Origin: Dietzia sp032248695 | GTDB lineage: Bacteria > Actinomycetota > Actinomycetes > Mycobacteriales > Mycobacteriaceae | Assembly: GCF_032248695.1 (NCBI RefSeq) | Contig: NZ_JAVHXC010000005.1 | Location: forward strand, 124,001 to 188,000 | Direction of reading: 5' to 3' | Length of the DNA stretch: 64,000 nucleotides | Shown here: positions 53,065-62,111 of the stretch, piece by piece | How the letters are laid out: every line of letters begins with the position of its first letter | Position numbering within the stretch: position 1 is the first letter of the stretch | The notes under the pieces: generated by a model | What the model was told of the DNA's origin: nothing | The model's input: the letters and a program-made list of their open reading frames with translations, nothing else | The model's database searches: none | Translations under genes and position numbers: made by a program

Positions 53065-54236
53065 GCGCCGCGGGCTTCGAGGTGTCCTGGCCGGGACGTG
53101 GCCGCGGGCCGGCCCCCGGGGAGCAGGGGCCCGCGCCCCGGATCGAGGCGGTATTCCCCGGTGAGCACGCGGGAGCGGTGCTCGTCGGCGACGGTGCGCG
53201 GATCCCCGAGGCCGCCGGCGCCCTGGCCGGGCACGGACTCGCCCCGGCCGGCGCCGCGCAGCTGGTCTACCTCGACCCGCCGTACAACCGCGGTGGCCGC
53301 TTCGACTCGTACCACGACAACATGCCGCGCTTCGAGTGGCTGGACTACATCGAAGCCCGCCTCGTGGTGGCGCGCACGCTGCTCGCCGACACCGGGACCG
53401 TGTGGGTCCATCTCGACGACGCCGAGGCGCACCGCGTCCGCTGCCTGCTCGACGACGTGTTCGGCACCGACGCGTTCATCGCCGACCTCACGGTGGAGAG
53501 CAATCCCAAGGGCCGCCAGCTGGACCGGTTCTTCGCCGGCTCCCACGACCGCCTCATGGTGTACGCCCGCGACCCCGAGCGCGTGCGGCTGGCCGGCGGC
53601 GTCGCCTCCGCCGTCGATCCCGCCGACTTCCCGCTCACCGGTGACGACGGCGTGCGCTTCCGGCTCCTGCCCCTGCGCAACACCAACAAGCGGTTCAACC
53701 CCCGCACCACACCCACCATGACGTATCCGCTCTACGGCGACCCGGAGACCGGGGTCGTGGCGGTGGAGCCCGGCCCGGGGCTGGTCGAGATCCTGCCGGT
53801 GTTCGGCGACCTCACGCCGGCGGTGTGGCGGTGGTCGCGTGACCGGGCGCGGGAGCGGATCGACGAGCTGGTGTGTCGCACCGTCAGGGGACGCAGCGGC
53901 CCGCGCGTCGATGTCTACCAGCGGGACCGGTTCGAGCTGGGCCGGATCAAGAAGCTCAAGACCATCTGGCTGGCCCAGGAGGTCGGCTCGACCGACACCG
54001 CGCGTGCCGAACTGCGGGCGGCCGGGGTCGACGGGTTCCGCACGCCCAAACCGGAGGCGTTGCTCCGGCGGATCGTGGAGCTGGCCACCGAGCCGGGCGA
54101 ACTGGTGGTGGACCTGTTCGCGGGTTCGGGGACCACGGCGGTGGCGGCCCGCGACCTGGGACGCCGCTGGGTGGTGGTCGAGCGCAACCCGGACACCGTC
54201 CGCGACGTCCTCGTCCCCAGGCTGCGGGCCGACTAG
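53061..54236 (+). CDS. Orphan beta-class DNA methyltransferase (Type III Mod-like)
   Basis: 391 aa. Catalytic motif IV DPPYN (residues 72-76) comes before the SAM-binding motif I DLFAGSGTT (351-359), the beta-class order of N6-adenine and N4-cytosine methyltransferases. FEWLDYIEARLVVARTLL and VWVHLDDAEAHRVRCLLDDVFG are typical of Type III Mod proteins. The central 170 residues are the likely target-recognition part. No restriction (Res) gene is nearby and it is embedded in a housekeeping operon by a GTGA overlap, so it is probably a solitary epigenetic enzyme. Its stop shares CTAG with the converging SDR gene. Confidence 0.88.
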   Translation: MSAAGFEVSWPGRGRGPAPGEQGPAPRIEAVFPGEHAGAVLVGDGARIPEAAGALAGHGLAPAGAAQLVYLDPPYNRGGRFDSYHDNMPRFEWLDYIEARLVVARTLLADTGTVWVHLDDAEAHRVRCLLDDVFGTDAFIADLTVESNPKGRQLDRFFAGSHDRLMVYARDPERVRLAGGVASAVDPADFPLTGDDGVRFRLLPLRNTNKRFNPRTTPTMTYPLYGDPETGVVAVEPGPGLVEILPVFGDLTPAVWRWSRDRARERIDELVCRTVRGRSGPRVDVYQRDRFELGRIKKLKTIWLAQEVGSTDTARAELRAAGVDGFRTPKPEALLRRIVELATEPGELVVDLFAGSGTTAVAARDLGRRWVVVERNPDTVRDVLVPRLRAD

Positions 54237-54976
54237 CGGAGCATGACGCTGCCGCCGTCGACCATCATCGTCTGCCCGGTCATGTAGGACGCGTCGTCGC
54301 TGGCCAGGAACACCGCGACGCGGCCGATGTCGGACTCGGGGTCGCCGAACCGCCGCATCGGGGTGCCCGCGAGCAGCCGCTTCTCGATGCCCGGGTTGGC
54401 CTCGATGTAGGCCTCCACGCCCTCGGTGAGCGCGAGCGGGGAGATGACGTTGACGTTGATCCCGTCGCGGGCCCATTCGTTGGCCGCGACCCGGCTGATG
54501 GCGCGGATCGCCTCCTTCGCGGCGGCGTACGACGCCTGGGTCGGGCTGCCGCTGATACCGGCGCCGGAGGCGAAGTTGATGACCGAGCCGTCCCGCTCCG
54601 CGAGGTGCGGGTGCGCGGCCTTCATGAGCCAGAAGGTGGGGTAGAACCCGGTGGAGAAGGACAGGTCCATCATCTCGCCGGTGGTCTCCAGCAGCGGGGC
54701 CTGGCGCGAGGCGTGGGCGTTGTTGACCAGGACGTCGAGTCGCCCGAACGCGTCGACGGCCGCGGCGACGATCGTCTCGGCGTTGGCCTCCACGGAGATG
54801 TCGGCGCCGAGGTAACGCACGGCGTCACCGAGTTCGTCGACCAGCGCCCGTCCGGCCTCGTCGTTGATGTCCACCACCAGGACGTTCGCACCCTCGGCGA
54901 CGAACGCCCGCGTGATGCCTCGGCCGATGCCGCCGGCCCCTCCGGTCACGATCGCGGTCTTACCGGAAAGTCGCAT
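54233..54976 (-). CDS. Short-chain dehydrogenase/reductase
   Basis: 247 aa classical SDR. TGGAGGIGRG binds NAD(P); the acidic VVDINDEAG after strand 2 suggests NAD preference. The usual NNAG is NNAHAS. The active site is Ser in FASGAGISG and Tyr-Lys in ASYAAAKEA. SDIGRVAVFLASDDASYMTG and VDGG close the fold. The substrate cannot be predicted. It lies 18 bp downstream of the alpha-glucosidase gene on the same strand, and its stop overlaps that of the methyltransferase gene in CTAG. Confidence 0.87.
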   Translation of the reverse strand: MRLSGKTAIVTGGAGGIGRGITRAFVAEGANVLVVDINDEAGRALVDELGDAVRYLGADISVEANAETIVAAAVDAFGRLDVLVNNAHASRQAPLLETTGEMMDLSFSTGFYPTFWLMKAAHPHLAERDGSVINFASGAGISGSPTQASYAAAKEAIRAISRVAANEWARDGINVNVISPLALTEGVEAYIEANPGIEKRLLAGTPMRRFGDPESDIGRVAVFLASDDASYMTGQTMMVDGGSVMLR

Positions 54977-54994
54977 GTCCCGAGTTCCTCCTCG

Positions 54995-56587
54995 TCAGCG
55001 CTGGAGCCACACGGCGGTGTCCGGCGGCAGTGTCCTCCCGTCGAGTGGCCCCGACGCGAGCACCACGTCGCCGTCGGGAAGCGACACCGGGCGACGCGAT
55101 GTGTTGATCATGCACAGCACCGGGCCGTCCTCGCGCCAAAACGATAGACACCCGTCAAGTTGTTCTCCCCACACGATCCCCGGGGACCGCGTCGACGGCC
55201 ACGAGTGCCGGATACGTACCGCCTCCCGGTACAGCGCGAGGGTGGAGTCCGGGTCCGTCTCCTGCGCCGCGACGGTGAGCGTCTCCCACCCGGCGGGCAT
55301 CGGCAGCCAGGTGTGCGCGGTGTCCGAGAAGCCGTACGGCGGCCGGTCGCCGTCCCACGGGATCGGGACGCGGCAGTGGTCGCGGCCGGTCTCGGCGTGA
55401 CCGGTGCGTTCCCAGGTGGGGTCCGTGAGCCGGTCGTGCGGGATGGAGAAATCGCTCGGCAGGCCGAGTTCGGCGCCGTTGTAGACGAACGTGATGCCCG
55501 GCAGGGCGAGCTCGACGAGGAGCATCGCCCGCGCGCGGGCGGTGCCGTGGGCGCCGTTGCCGTAGCGGGTCACCTCGCGCACGACGTCGTGGTTGGACAG
55601 CGCCCAGGTGGGTGCGGCGCCCGAGACCCGCGCGGCCTCGAGGGTCGAGTCGACCGCCTCGCGGATCGACGCGGCGTCGAACGGGGCGCCGGTGAGGGCG
55701 AAGTGGAACGCGAAGTGCAGCTCGTCGGGCCGGAGGTAGCGGGCGAACCGGTCGACCGGTCCCACCCACACCTCGCCGAACGCCGCGGTGCCGGGATAGG
55801 TGTCGAGGACGCGACGGATCCGTCGGTGGATGTCGTGGACGCCGGGCCGGTCCCACCGTGCGTCACGGGTGTCGACGACGAGCTGTGCGATCTCGACGTC
55901 GTCAGGCAGGTCCGCGAGGTCGGCGGGTTTGGCCAGTCCGTGGGCGACGTCGATCCGGAACCCGTCCACGCCGAGGTCGAGCCAGAACCGCAGGGTGTGC
56001 TCCAGGTCGTCGGCGACGTCCGGATGCGACCAGTCGAGGTCGGGTTGTCCGGGGGCGAAGAGGTGGAGGTACCACTGCCCGGGCGTGCCGTCGGGTTCGG
56101 TGACGCGGGTCCAGGCGGGTCCGCCGAACACGGACGGCCAGTTGTTGGGCGGTTCGGCGCCGTCCTCGCCGCGCCCGTCGCGGAAGAAATAGCGCGCCCG
56201 CTCGGGGCTGCCGGGTCCGGCGGCGACCGCGCCGGCGAACCACGGGTGCTCCGCGCTGGTGTGGTTGGGGACGAGGTCCATGATGAGGACCATCCCCGCC
56301 GCGTGCAGTCGCTCCACCAGGCGTCCGAGGGTGCCGACGTCGCCGAACAGCGGATCCACGTCCCGGGGGTCGGAGACGTCGTAACCGTGGTCGACCCCGG
56401 GGGAGCGCATGATGGGGGAGAGCCACACCCCGTCCACGCCGAGGGATTCGAGGTGCCCGACCCGGTCGATGACGCCCTGCAGATCCCCCGTCCCGTCGCC
56501 GTCGGAGTCGGCGAACGAGCGTGGGTAGATCTGGTACAGGACCATGTCCTCCCAGGCTCTCCGCGCGTGGGCGGGGGACCGGGTCAC
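54995..56587 (-). CDS. aglA: Alpha-glucosidase, GH13 (AglA-like)
   Basis: 530 aa from a GTG that overlaps the globin stop. MVLYQIYPRSFADSDGDGTG begins the (beta/alpha)8 barrel; DLVPNHTS, GFRIDVAHG (nucleophile Asp213), AAFGEVWVG (acid/base Glu272) and LSNHDVV (transition-state Asp) are the four GH13 motifs. The enzyme cleaves terminal alpha-1,4 or alpha-1,6 glucosyl residues from maltose or isomaltose-like sugars. No signal peptide, so it is cytoplasmic. The order glbO-aglA corresponds to Rv2470-Rv2471. The full-length frame continues upstream artefactually through the globin gene. Confidence 0.93.
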   Translation of the reverse strand: MTRSPAHARRAWEDMVLYQIYPRSFADSDGDGTGDLQGVIDRVGHLESLGVDGVWLSPIMRSPGVDHGYDVSDPRDVDPLFGDVGTLGRLVERLHAAGMVLIMDLVPNHTSAEHPWFAGAVAAGPGSPERARYFFRDGRGEDGAEPPNNWPSVFGGPAWTRVTEPDGTPGQWYLHLFAPGQPDLDWSHPDVADDLEHTLRFWLDLGVDGFRIDVAHGLAKPADLADLPDDVEIAQLVVDTRDARWDRPGVHDIHRRIRRVLDTYPGTAAFGEVWVGPVDRFARYLRPDELHFAFHFALTGAPFDAASIREAVDSTLEAARVSGAAPTWALSNHDVVREVTRYGNGAHGTARARAMLLVELALPGITFVYNGAELGLPSDFSIPHDRLTDPTWERTGHAETGRDHCRVPIPWDGDRPPYGFSDTAHTWLPMPAGWETLTVAAQETDPDSTLALYREAVRIRHSWPSTRSPGIVWGEQLDGCLSFWREDGPVLCMINTSRRPVSLPDGDVVLASGPLDGRTLPPDTAVWLQR

Positions 56588-56979
56588 GGTACGTCGGCGG
56601 TGTTGACCATCATGGCCGCGGCACGGGTGAGGTAGTCCACGAGCGCGGCGCGGCGCTCGTCGTCCAGGGTGTCGCGGTCGATGGTCTCGACGGCGGCGAG
56701 CATGTGGGTGAGCCAGGCGTCGTGGGCGGCGCGGTCGACGACGTACGGGTTGTGCCGCATCCGGAGCCGTGGATGCCCGCGCTGCTCGGAATAGGTGGTG
56801 GGTCCGCCCCAGTACTGCTCGAGGAACATCCGGAGGCGGTCCTCGGCGGGGCCCAGGTCCTCCTCGGGGTACATCGGGCGCAGCACGGGGTCGTCCGCCA
56901 CGCGGCGGTAGAACTCGTGGACGATCCTCCGGAACGTCTCCGCCCCACCGACCTCGTCGTAAAACGTGCTGCTGCTCAT
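56584..56979 (-). CDS. glbO: Truncated haemoglobin, group II (GlbO)
   Basis: 131 aa. FYDEVGGAETFRRIVHEFYR is the start of the 2-on-2 globin fold; YPEEDLGPAEDRLRMFLEQY and WGGP-TYSEQRGHPRLRMRH include the proximal His region and the conserved Trp of group II globins. It closely matches Rv2470. It binds O2, NO and peroxide and is usually linked to oxygen delivery or stress tolerance. ATG 56979 is chosen, although in-frame ATG codons at 56988 and 56991 are also possible. It is coupled to aglA by a four-base overlap. Confidence 0.94.
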   Translation of the reverse strand: MSSSTFYDEVGGAETFRRIVHEFYRRVADDPVLRPMYPEEDLGPAEDRLRMFLEQYWGGPTTYSEQRGHPRLRMRHNPYVVDRAAHDAWLTHMLAAVETIDRDTLDDERRAALVDYLTRAAAMMVNTADVP

Positions 56980-56999
56980 GACGTCCATCATGCCCGCGC

Positions 57000-57438
57000 G
57001 GTCGCTCGCGGGTCTCCGGGGCGGACACCCGCGGGCCCCCGCGCAGGTGGTGCAGCCGCCCCGGCCCCGCCCCTGACCGGCGACCGGCCCGCCCCTGACC
57101 CGCGACCGGCCCGCCTTCGCCCTTGGCGCGGCCGCGTCCGCCCCTCGGCGCGTGAATCCGGATGGACGCACTCATGGCGACTCTGGACGCAGCCAGGGTG
57201 GTGATTCGCGCTTCGGACCTCCATGGTTGCGTCCAAAGCCGGAGTACAGGGCGGTCCGACCGGCGTGGCTGCCCCGAGCGGGGCGTCGCGGAGCACAACC
57301 GGCGCCGCCCCCACCGCCCCGCCGCGACCGGTCCCGCCCGGCCCACCCGACCAGCCTGGCCAGGCCCAGCAGACCAGCCCGGCCAGGCCCACCCGACCAG
57401 CCCGGCCACTAATAAACCGCGCGAAGAGTTCACCGAAG
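57000..57438. repeat. Low-complexity intergenic region with short GC-rich repeats
   Basis: No gene is convincing here. 57061-57120 repeats GACCGGCCCGCC-type blocks. 57350-57415 has three imperfect copies of a unit like CGACCAGCCCGGCCA. 57175-57235 contains GGACGCAGCC and, reversed, GGTTGCGTCC, a loose inverted repeat. Composition is extreme and the predicted frames have no protein character. Confidence 0.6.
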
Positions 57439-57492
57439 GTGCATCATCGTTGCAGGCGAGGTTCACCCCGGGCCCGGTTACCGATGATGCAC
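57439..57492. promoter_or_regulatory. Inverted repeat upstream of the HNH gene
   Basis: GTGCATCATCG (57439-57449) and CGATGATGCAC (57482-57492) form a perfect 11-bp dyad 32 bp apart. It lies 32-85 bp before the ATG at 57524, where an operator or 5'-UTR structure would be expected. Confidence 0.5.
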
Positions 57493-57523
57493 TGGGCTCG
57501 GAGCAGACGAGCGGAGACCGACC

Positions 57524-58135
57524 ATGGGCACAGCAGTGCGCGAGAACTCGGAGTACCGACAACGGGGGTCGCGGACCCCCAAGCGACTGGAGCCGGTCCC
57601 GGACCGGCCGGTCCCGCTCGCGTCGGCGCCGCGCGTGCTGCTGCTCAACGCCAGTTACGAGGCGCTCACCGCCCTGCCGGCCCGCCGAGCCGTGGTGATG
57701 CTGCTGGGTGGCAAGGCCGACGTGGTGCACGAGCACCCGGTGGAGGTCGTGGTGCGGTCGGTGGACACCTCGGTGCGCGTCCCCTCCGTCATCCGGCTCC
57801 GCGAGTACGTCCGGATCCCGTACCGCTCGCAGGTCCCGATGACGCGCGCCGCGCTCATGCACCGGGACGGGCACCGCTGTGGCTACTGCAACGCCAAGGC
57901 CACGACCGTCGATCACGTCGTCCCGCGCAGCCGCGGGGGAGCGCACAACTGGGAGAACTGCGTCGCCTCGTGCGCGCCGTGCAACCACCGCAAGGCGGAC
58001 AAGCTGCTCTCCGAGCTCGGCTGGGAGCTCACGGTGCCGCTCGTCGCCCCGCGTGGTCGGACATGGAGGCTTGTCTCGCAGCTGCGGGAGATCGGCCCGT
58101 ACTGGGAGGACTACCTCTACCTCGACGCCGCCTGA
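57524..58135 (+). CDS. HNH endonuclease family protein (Rv2469c-like)
   Basis: 203 aa. The HNH/treble-clef core reads CGYCNAKATTVDHVVPRSRG with NWENCVASCAPCNHRKADK: two Cys pairs for zinc and the catalytic DH...N...H residues. An N-terminal domain (about 40-110; VLLLNASYEALTALPARRAV) is typical of the conserved actinobacterial group that includes Rv2469c. This is a single-copy chromosomal protein, not an obvious mobile-element nuclease. Its DNA target is unknown. An 11-bp dyad lies upstream. Confidence 0.9.
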   Translation: MGTAVRENSEYRQRGSRTPKRLEPVPDRPVPLASAPRVLLLNASYEALTALPARRAVVMLLGGKADVVHEHPVEVVVRSVDTSVRVPSVIRLREYVRIPYRSQVPMTRAALMHRDGHRCGYCNAKATTVDHVVPRSRGGAHNWENCVASCAPCNHRKADKLLSELGWELTVPLVAPRGRTWRLVSQLREIGPYWEDYLYLDAA

Positions 58136-58140
58136 CCCGC

Positions 58141-58230
58141 CGGCGGCCGGCCCGGGGAGATCGCGGCGACCGGCGCCGGGAGTTCGTGGCGGCCGGCCCG
58201 GGACGTCGCGGCGGCCGGCGCCGGGGGTCG
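58141..58230. repeat. Short tandem GC-rich repeats
   Basis: Alternating GGCCGGCCCGGG and CGGCGCCGGG units separated by GATCGCGGCGAC-like spacers, period about 30 bp, roughly three units. They fill the gap between the converging HNH and pepN genes and contain several self-complementary NgoMIV/NaeI-like GCCGGC cores. Confidence 0.6.
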
Positions 58231-58239
58231 GCCGCCCTG

Positions 58240-60849
58240 TTACCCGGCCGCCGCGGAGTCGACGGCTCGGGCGGCGAGGGCGCGGGTCATGTCCGCCGTC
58301 TGCTCGGCGATGATCCGCCGCAGCGACGCCGGCCGTGACTCGTCCGCGATCACCTTCTCGAACCGCTCCACGGTCTCGGCGTCGACCGCCCAGGAGGGGA
58401 AGATCCCTTCGGCCACGGTCTGCGCGAGGTCGCCGGGGCGGGCCTTCCACAACGCGGTGACGTCGTCGAGGTATCGCTCGCACAGACCGCTCAGCAGGTG
58501 TTCGTGGCCGGGCAGATCGATGCCCAGGAGGGTGGCCCGCACGATCGCGTTGGTCGGGGCGTCGTCCCCGGTCGTGAGGAGCAGCTCCTCGGCCTCCTCC
58601 TTCGCGGCGACGGTCGGGCGGGCGGCCCGGGCGGTGGCGGCCCGGCGCGCTCCCCCCGCCGTGTCGTCGGCGGCGAGTTCGGCATCGATCCTGTCGGTGT
58701 CCTCGACGCCGGCGGCGACGAGCGCGGTGAGCACGGTCCAGCGCAGGTCGGTGTCGACGACGAGGCCGGGCAGCCCCGCCTCGTCCGCACCGGCGTCGAG
58801 CAGGGTGCCGAGCACGCGCCGCTGGTCCATACCGATGGGGCACGCGCACAGCGCGGTGAGGAAGGCCAGCTGGTGGTCCGATCCCGGCTCGGCGTCGCGG
58901 GCCGCGGAGAGCATCGCCCCGGAGAAGGTCGCCCAGCCGCTGGCGGCGGCCCAGTCCGGATCGGCGTAGCGGGCCAGCGCGGTCTGCGCCTGCGTGAGCA
59001 CGCGCTGGACCACGCCGATCTGCGACTCGCGGGGGACGGCCCGGGAGACGACCTCGACGAACCGGCGCGCCGGGAGCCGCGCCTCCCGCGTCATCTCCCA
59101 CAGCGCCGACCAGCACAGGGTCCGCGCCAACGGGTCGGCGATGTCCTCGAGGGAGTCCAGGACCGTGGCCAGCGAACGCTCGTCGAGCCGCACCGAGCAG
59201 TACGTCAGGTCCTCGTCGTTCGGGAGGATCAGGTCGGGGACGGGCTGACCGGCCAGGTCGGCGACCGGCGTCCGCTCGCCGGTGACGTCCAGTTCCGCGC
59301 GGGCGGTCCGGATGACCGCGCCGCTGTCATCGCGGTTGTACAAGCCCACGCCGAGGCGATGGGTACGCAGCTCGCCGGCGCCGGGGGCGGCGGGTCCCTG
59401 GACCACCGTCAGCTCGGAGATGCGGGCCCCCGCGCCGTCGCCGGAGGTCGCCACGTCGACGGAGATCGGGTTGATCCCGGTGGTGCGCAGCCACTGGCCG
59501 GCCCAGTCGGACAGGTCGCGCCCCGAGGACTTCTCGAGCGCCGACAGCAGATCGTCGAACTCGGCGTTGCCGAACGCGTGCTCGGCGAAGTACGCGCGCA
59601 GACCCGCCAGGAAGGGCTCCCGGCCGACGTAGGCGACGAGCTGCTTGAGTACCGAGGCACCCTTGGCGTAGGTGATCCCGTCGAAGTTTGCCTCGACGGT
59701 CTCCAGGTCCGTCATGTCCGCGGCGACGGGATGCGTGGAGGGCAGCTGGTCCTGGCGGTACGCCCACGACTTCTCCACGTTGGCGAACGTCGTCCAGGCC
59801 TCGGTGTACTGCGTCGCGTCGACCTGGGCGAGCACGGAGGCGAAGGTGGCGAACGACTCGTTGAGCCACAGGTCGTCCCACCACCGCATGGTCACGAGGT
59901 CGCCGAACCACATGTGGGCCATCTCGTGCAGGATCGTCTCGTTGCGGCGCTCGTAGCGGTAGCCGGTCACGCGGGACCGGAACACGTAGTCCTCGAGGAA
60001 CGTCACCGCGCCGGCGTTCTCCATGGCGCCGGCGTTGAACTCGGGGACGAAGATCTGGTCGTATTTGCCGAACGCGTACGGCAGCCCGAACTCGCGGTGG
60101 TAGAAGCCGAATCCCTCCTTGGTCTCGGCGAAGAGCCGGTCGGCGTCGAGGTGCTCGGCGAGAGAGGCGCGGCACAGGAGCCGCAGGGGGATGGTGCCGT
60201 GCTCGTCGGTGTAGGCGTCCTCCACCACGTGGTACGGGCCCGCGATGAGCGCGACCAGGTAGGTGGACATGATCTCGGTCGGTGCGAAGCGGTGGATCAC
60301 GCCGCCGCCCTCCGCCGGGGACTCCTCGGCCAGCGTGTTGGCCACGACGACCCACTTCTCGGGTGCAGTCACCGTGAGGGTGTAGCGGGCCTTGAGATCC
60401 GGCTGGTCGAAGCAGGCGAACACCCGCTTGGCGTCCGCCGTCTCGAACTGCGAGTAGAGGTAGACCTCCCCGTCCGCCGGATCGACCATCCGGTGCAGGC
60501 CCTCACCGGTGGTGGTGTACGCCAGATCCGCGTCCACCACGAGCTCGTTCTCCGCCTGCAGGTCCGGGAGGGTGAGGCCCTCCTCGTCGTCGTACCGGTT
60601 CTCCTCCCCGGCCGGGAACAGTTCCCGGCCGTTGAGCACCGCCGACCGGATCACGGCCGACCGCAGGTCGATGAACGTCTCCGCGCCCGGGCGCGTGCAG
60701 GAGAACCGCACGACGGTGCGCGAGCGGAAGGTGCCGGACCCGGGACCACCGCCGCCGTCGGTGAGATCGATCTCCACGTCGTACGACTCGACGCGGAGCA
60801 GTTCCGACCGCGCGGCGGCGTCGGCGCGGGTGAGGTTGAGCGAGCGCAT
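58240..60849 (-). CDS. pepN: Aminopeptidase N (M1 metallopeptidase)
   Basis: 869 aa. The M1 signature GAMEN is at residues 274-278 and the zinc site HEMAHMWFGDLV begins at His308, with His312 and the Glu of NESFATFAS as further ligands. The C-terminal helical ERAP1-like domain (about 530-860) is intact. Removes N-terminal amino acids from peptides in the cytoplasm. The ATG at 60849 (MRSLNLTRADAAARSELL) has GAGG upstream; the longer frame to 61473 is antisense to the next gene and rejected. Synteny: Rv2467. Confidence 0.95.
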   Translation of the reverse strand: MRSLNLTRADAAARSELLRVESYDVEIDLTDGGGGPGSGTFRSRTVVRFSCTRPGAETFIDLRSAVIRSAVLNGRELFPAGEENRYDDEEGLTLPDLQAENELVVDADLAYTTTGEGLHRMVDPADGEVYLYSQFETADAKRVFACFDQPDLKARYTLTVTAPEKWVVVANTLAEESPAEGGGVIHRFAPTEIMSTYLVALIAGPYHVVEDAYTDEHGTIPLRLLCRASLAEHLDADRLFAETKEGFGFYHREFGLPYAFGKYDQIFVPEFNAGAMENAGAVTFLEDYVFRSRVTGYRYERRNETILHEMAHMWFGDLVTMRWWDDLWLNESFATFASVLAQVDATQYTEAWTTFANVEKSWAYRQDQLPSTHPVAADMTDLETVEANFDGITYAKGASVLKQLVAYVGREPFLAGLRAYFAEHAFGNAEFDDLLSALEKSSGRDLSDWAGQWLRTTGINPISVDVATSGDGAGARISELTVVQGPAAPGAGELRTHRLGVGLYNRDDSGAVIRTARAELDVTGERTPVADLAGQPVPDLILPNDEDLTYCSVRLDERSLATVLDSLEDIADPLARTLCWSALWEMTREARLPARRFVEVVSRAVPRESQIGVVQRVLTQAQTALARYADPDWAAASGWATFSGAMLSAARDAEPGSDHQLAFLTALCACPIGMDQRRVLGTLLDAGADEAGLPGLVVDTDLRWTVLTALVAAGVEDTDRIDAELAADDTAGGARRAATARAARPTVAAKEEAEELLLTTGDDAPTNAIVRATLLGIDLPGHEHLLSGLCERYLDDVTALWKARPGDLAQTVAEGIFPSWAVDAETVERFEKVIADESRPASLRRIIAEQTADMTRALAARAVDSAAAG

Positions 60850-60958
60850 CTGTGGGACCTCGGTTCGGTGGGGTTCGGCTACCGCACCAGTCCTACCACC
60901 CGGGTCCGTCACGCACGCGGCAGTGGCGGCGCGCCCGCCGGACGGGGAGGATGGGGAC

Positions 60959-61585
60959 ATGACCGCAGCTACCCAGCCCGCCACCCGTACCGTCGACTTC
61001 TGGTTCGATCCGCTGTGCCCCTTCGCGTGGGTCACCAGCCGCTGGATCCTCGAGGTGGAGAAGGTCCGCGACATCTCCCTGACGTGGAACGTCATGAGCC
61101 TGTCCGTGCTCAACGACGGCCGCGACCTGCCCGAGGAGTACATGGAGAAGATGAAGCTCGGCTGGGGTCCCGTGCGCGTGGCGATCGCCGCCGCCCGGCG
61201 CCACGGGCAGGAGGTGCTCGGGACGCTGTACACCGAGATGGGCACCCGCATCCACGACCAGGGCCGCGGTATCGAGGACCCCACCGTCATCACCGAGGCG
61301 CTCGAGGCGGCCGGCCTGGACGCCGGCCTCGCCGCCGCGGCCGGGACCGATGAGTACGACGACGAGCTACGAGCCTCCCACCACCGCGGCATGGACCCGG
61401 TGGGCGACGAGGTCGGGACCCCGGTCCTGCACGTCGACGGCACCGCGTTCTTCGGGCCCGTCCTGACCCGCATCCCGCGCGGCGAGGAGGCCGGGAAGGT
61501 GTTCGACGGCGCCGCGATGCTCGCCGACTACCCGTACTTCTTCGAGCTCAAGCGCTCACGGACCGAGGCCCCGCAGTTCGATTGA
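60959..61585 (+). CDS. DsbA-fold mycothiol-linked oxidoreductase, Rv2466c-like, monothiol variant
   Basis: 208 aa. VDFWFDPLCPFAWVTSRWIL corresponds to the active-site region of Rv2466c, which has CPWC. Here the site is Cys20-Pro-Phe-Ala23, so the resolving Cys is absent. WGPVRVAIAAARRHG, VGTPVLHVDG and GPVLTRIPRGEEAGKVFDG are otherwise very like the mycobacterial protein. It may work as a monothiol reductase that uses mycothiol directly (inference). It is divergent from pepN (109-bp gap) and upstream of rpiB, as in M. tuberculosis. Confidence 0.9.
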   Translation: MTAATQPATRTVDFWFDPLCPFAWVTSRWILEVEKVRDISLTWNVMSLSVLNDGRDLPEEYMEKMKLGWGPVRVAIAAARRHGQEVLGTLYTEMGTRIHDQGRGIEDPTVITEALEAAGLDAGLAAAAGTDEYDDELRASHHRGMDPVGDEVGTPVLHVDGTAFFGPVLTRIPRGEEAGKVFDGAAMLADYPYFFELKRSRTEAPQFD

Positions 61586-61629
61586 CGCCCGGGGGTGAGC
61601 GGCGGGTGCCGCGTGGCAGAATCTCCGCC

Positions 61630-62103
<474 letters not shown>

Positions 62104-62111
62104 GCCTCACC

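Noticed and set aside
54995..59116. 1,373-codon frame including alpha-glucosidase
   Set aside because: Only the last 530 codons resemble GH13. The rest is out-of-frame antisense to globin, HNH and pepN region DNA.
58240..61473. PepN frame extended to 61473
   Set aside because: The extra N-terminal part is antisense to the DsbA-fold gene and lacks M1 peptidase sequence; ATG 60849 has a ribosome-binding site.
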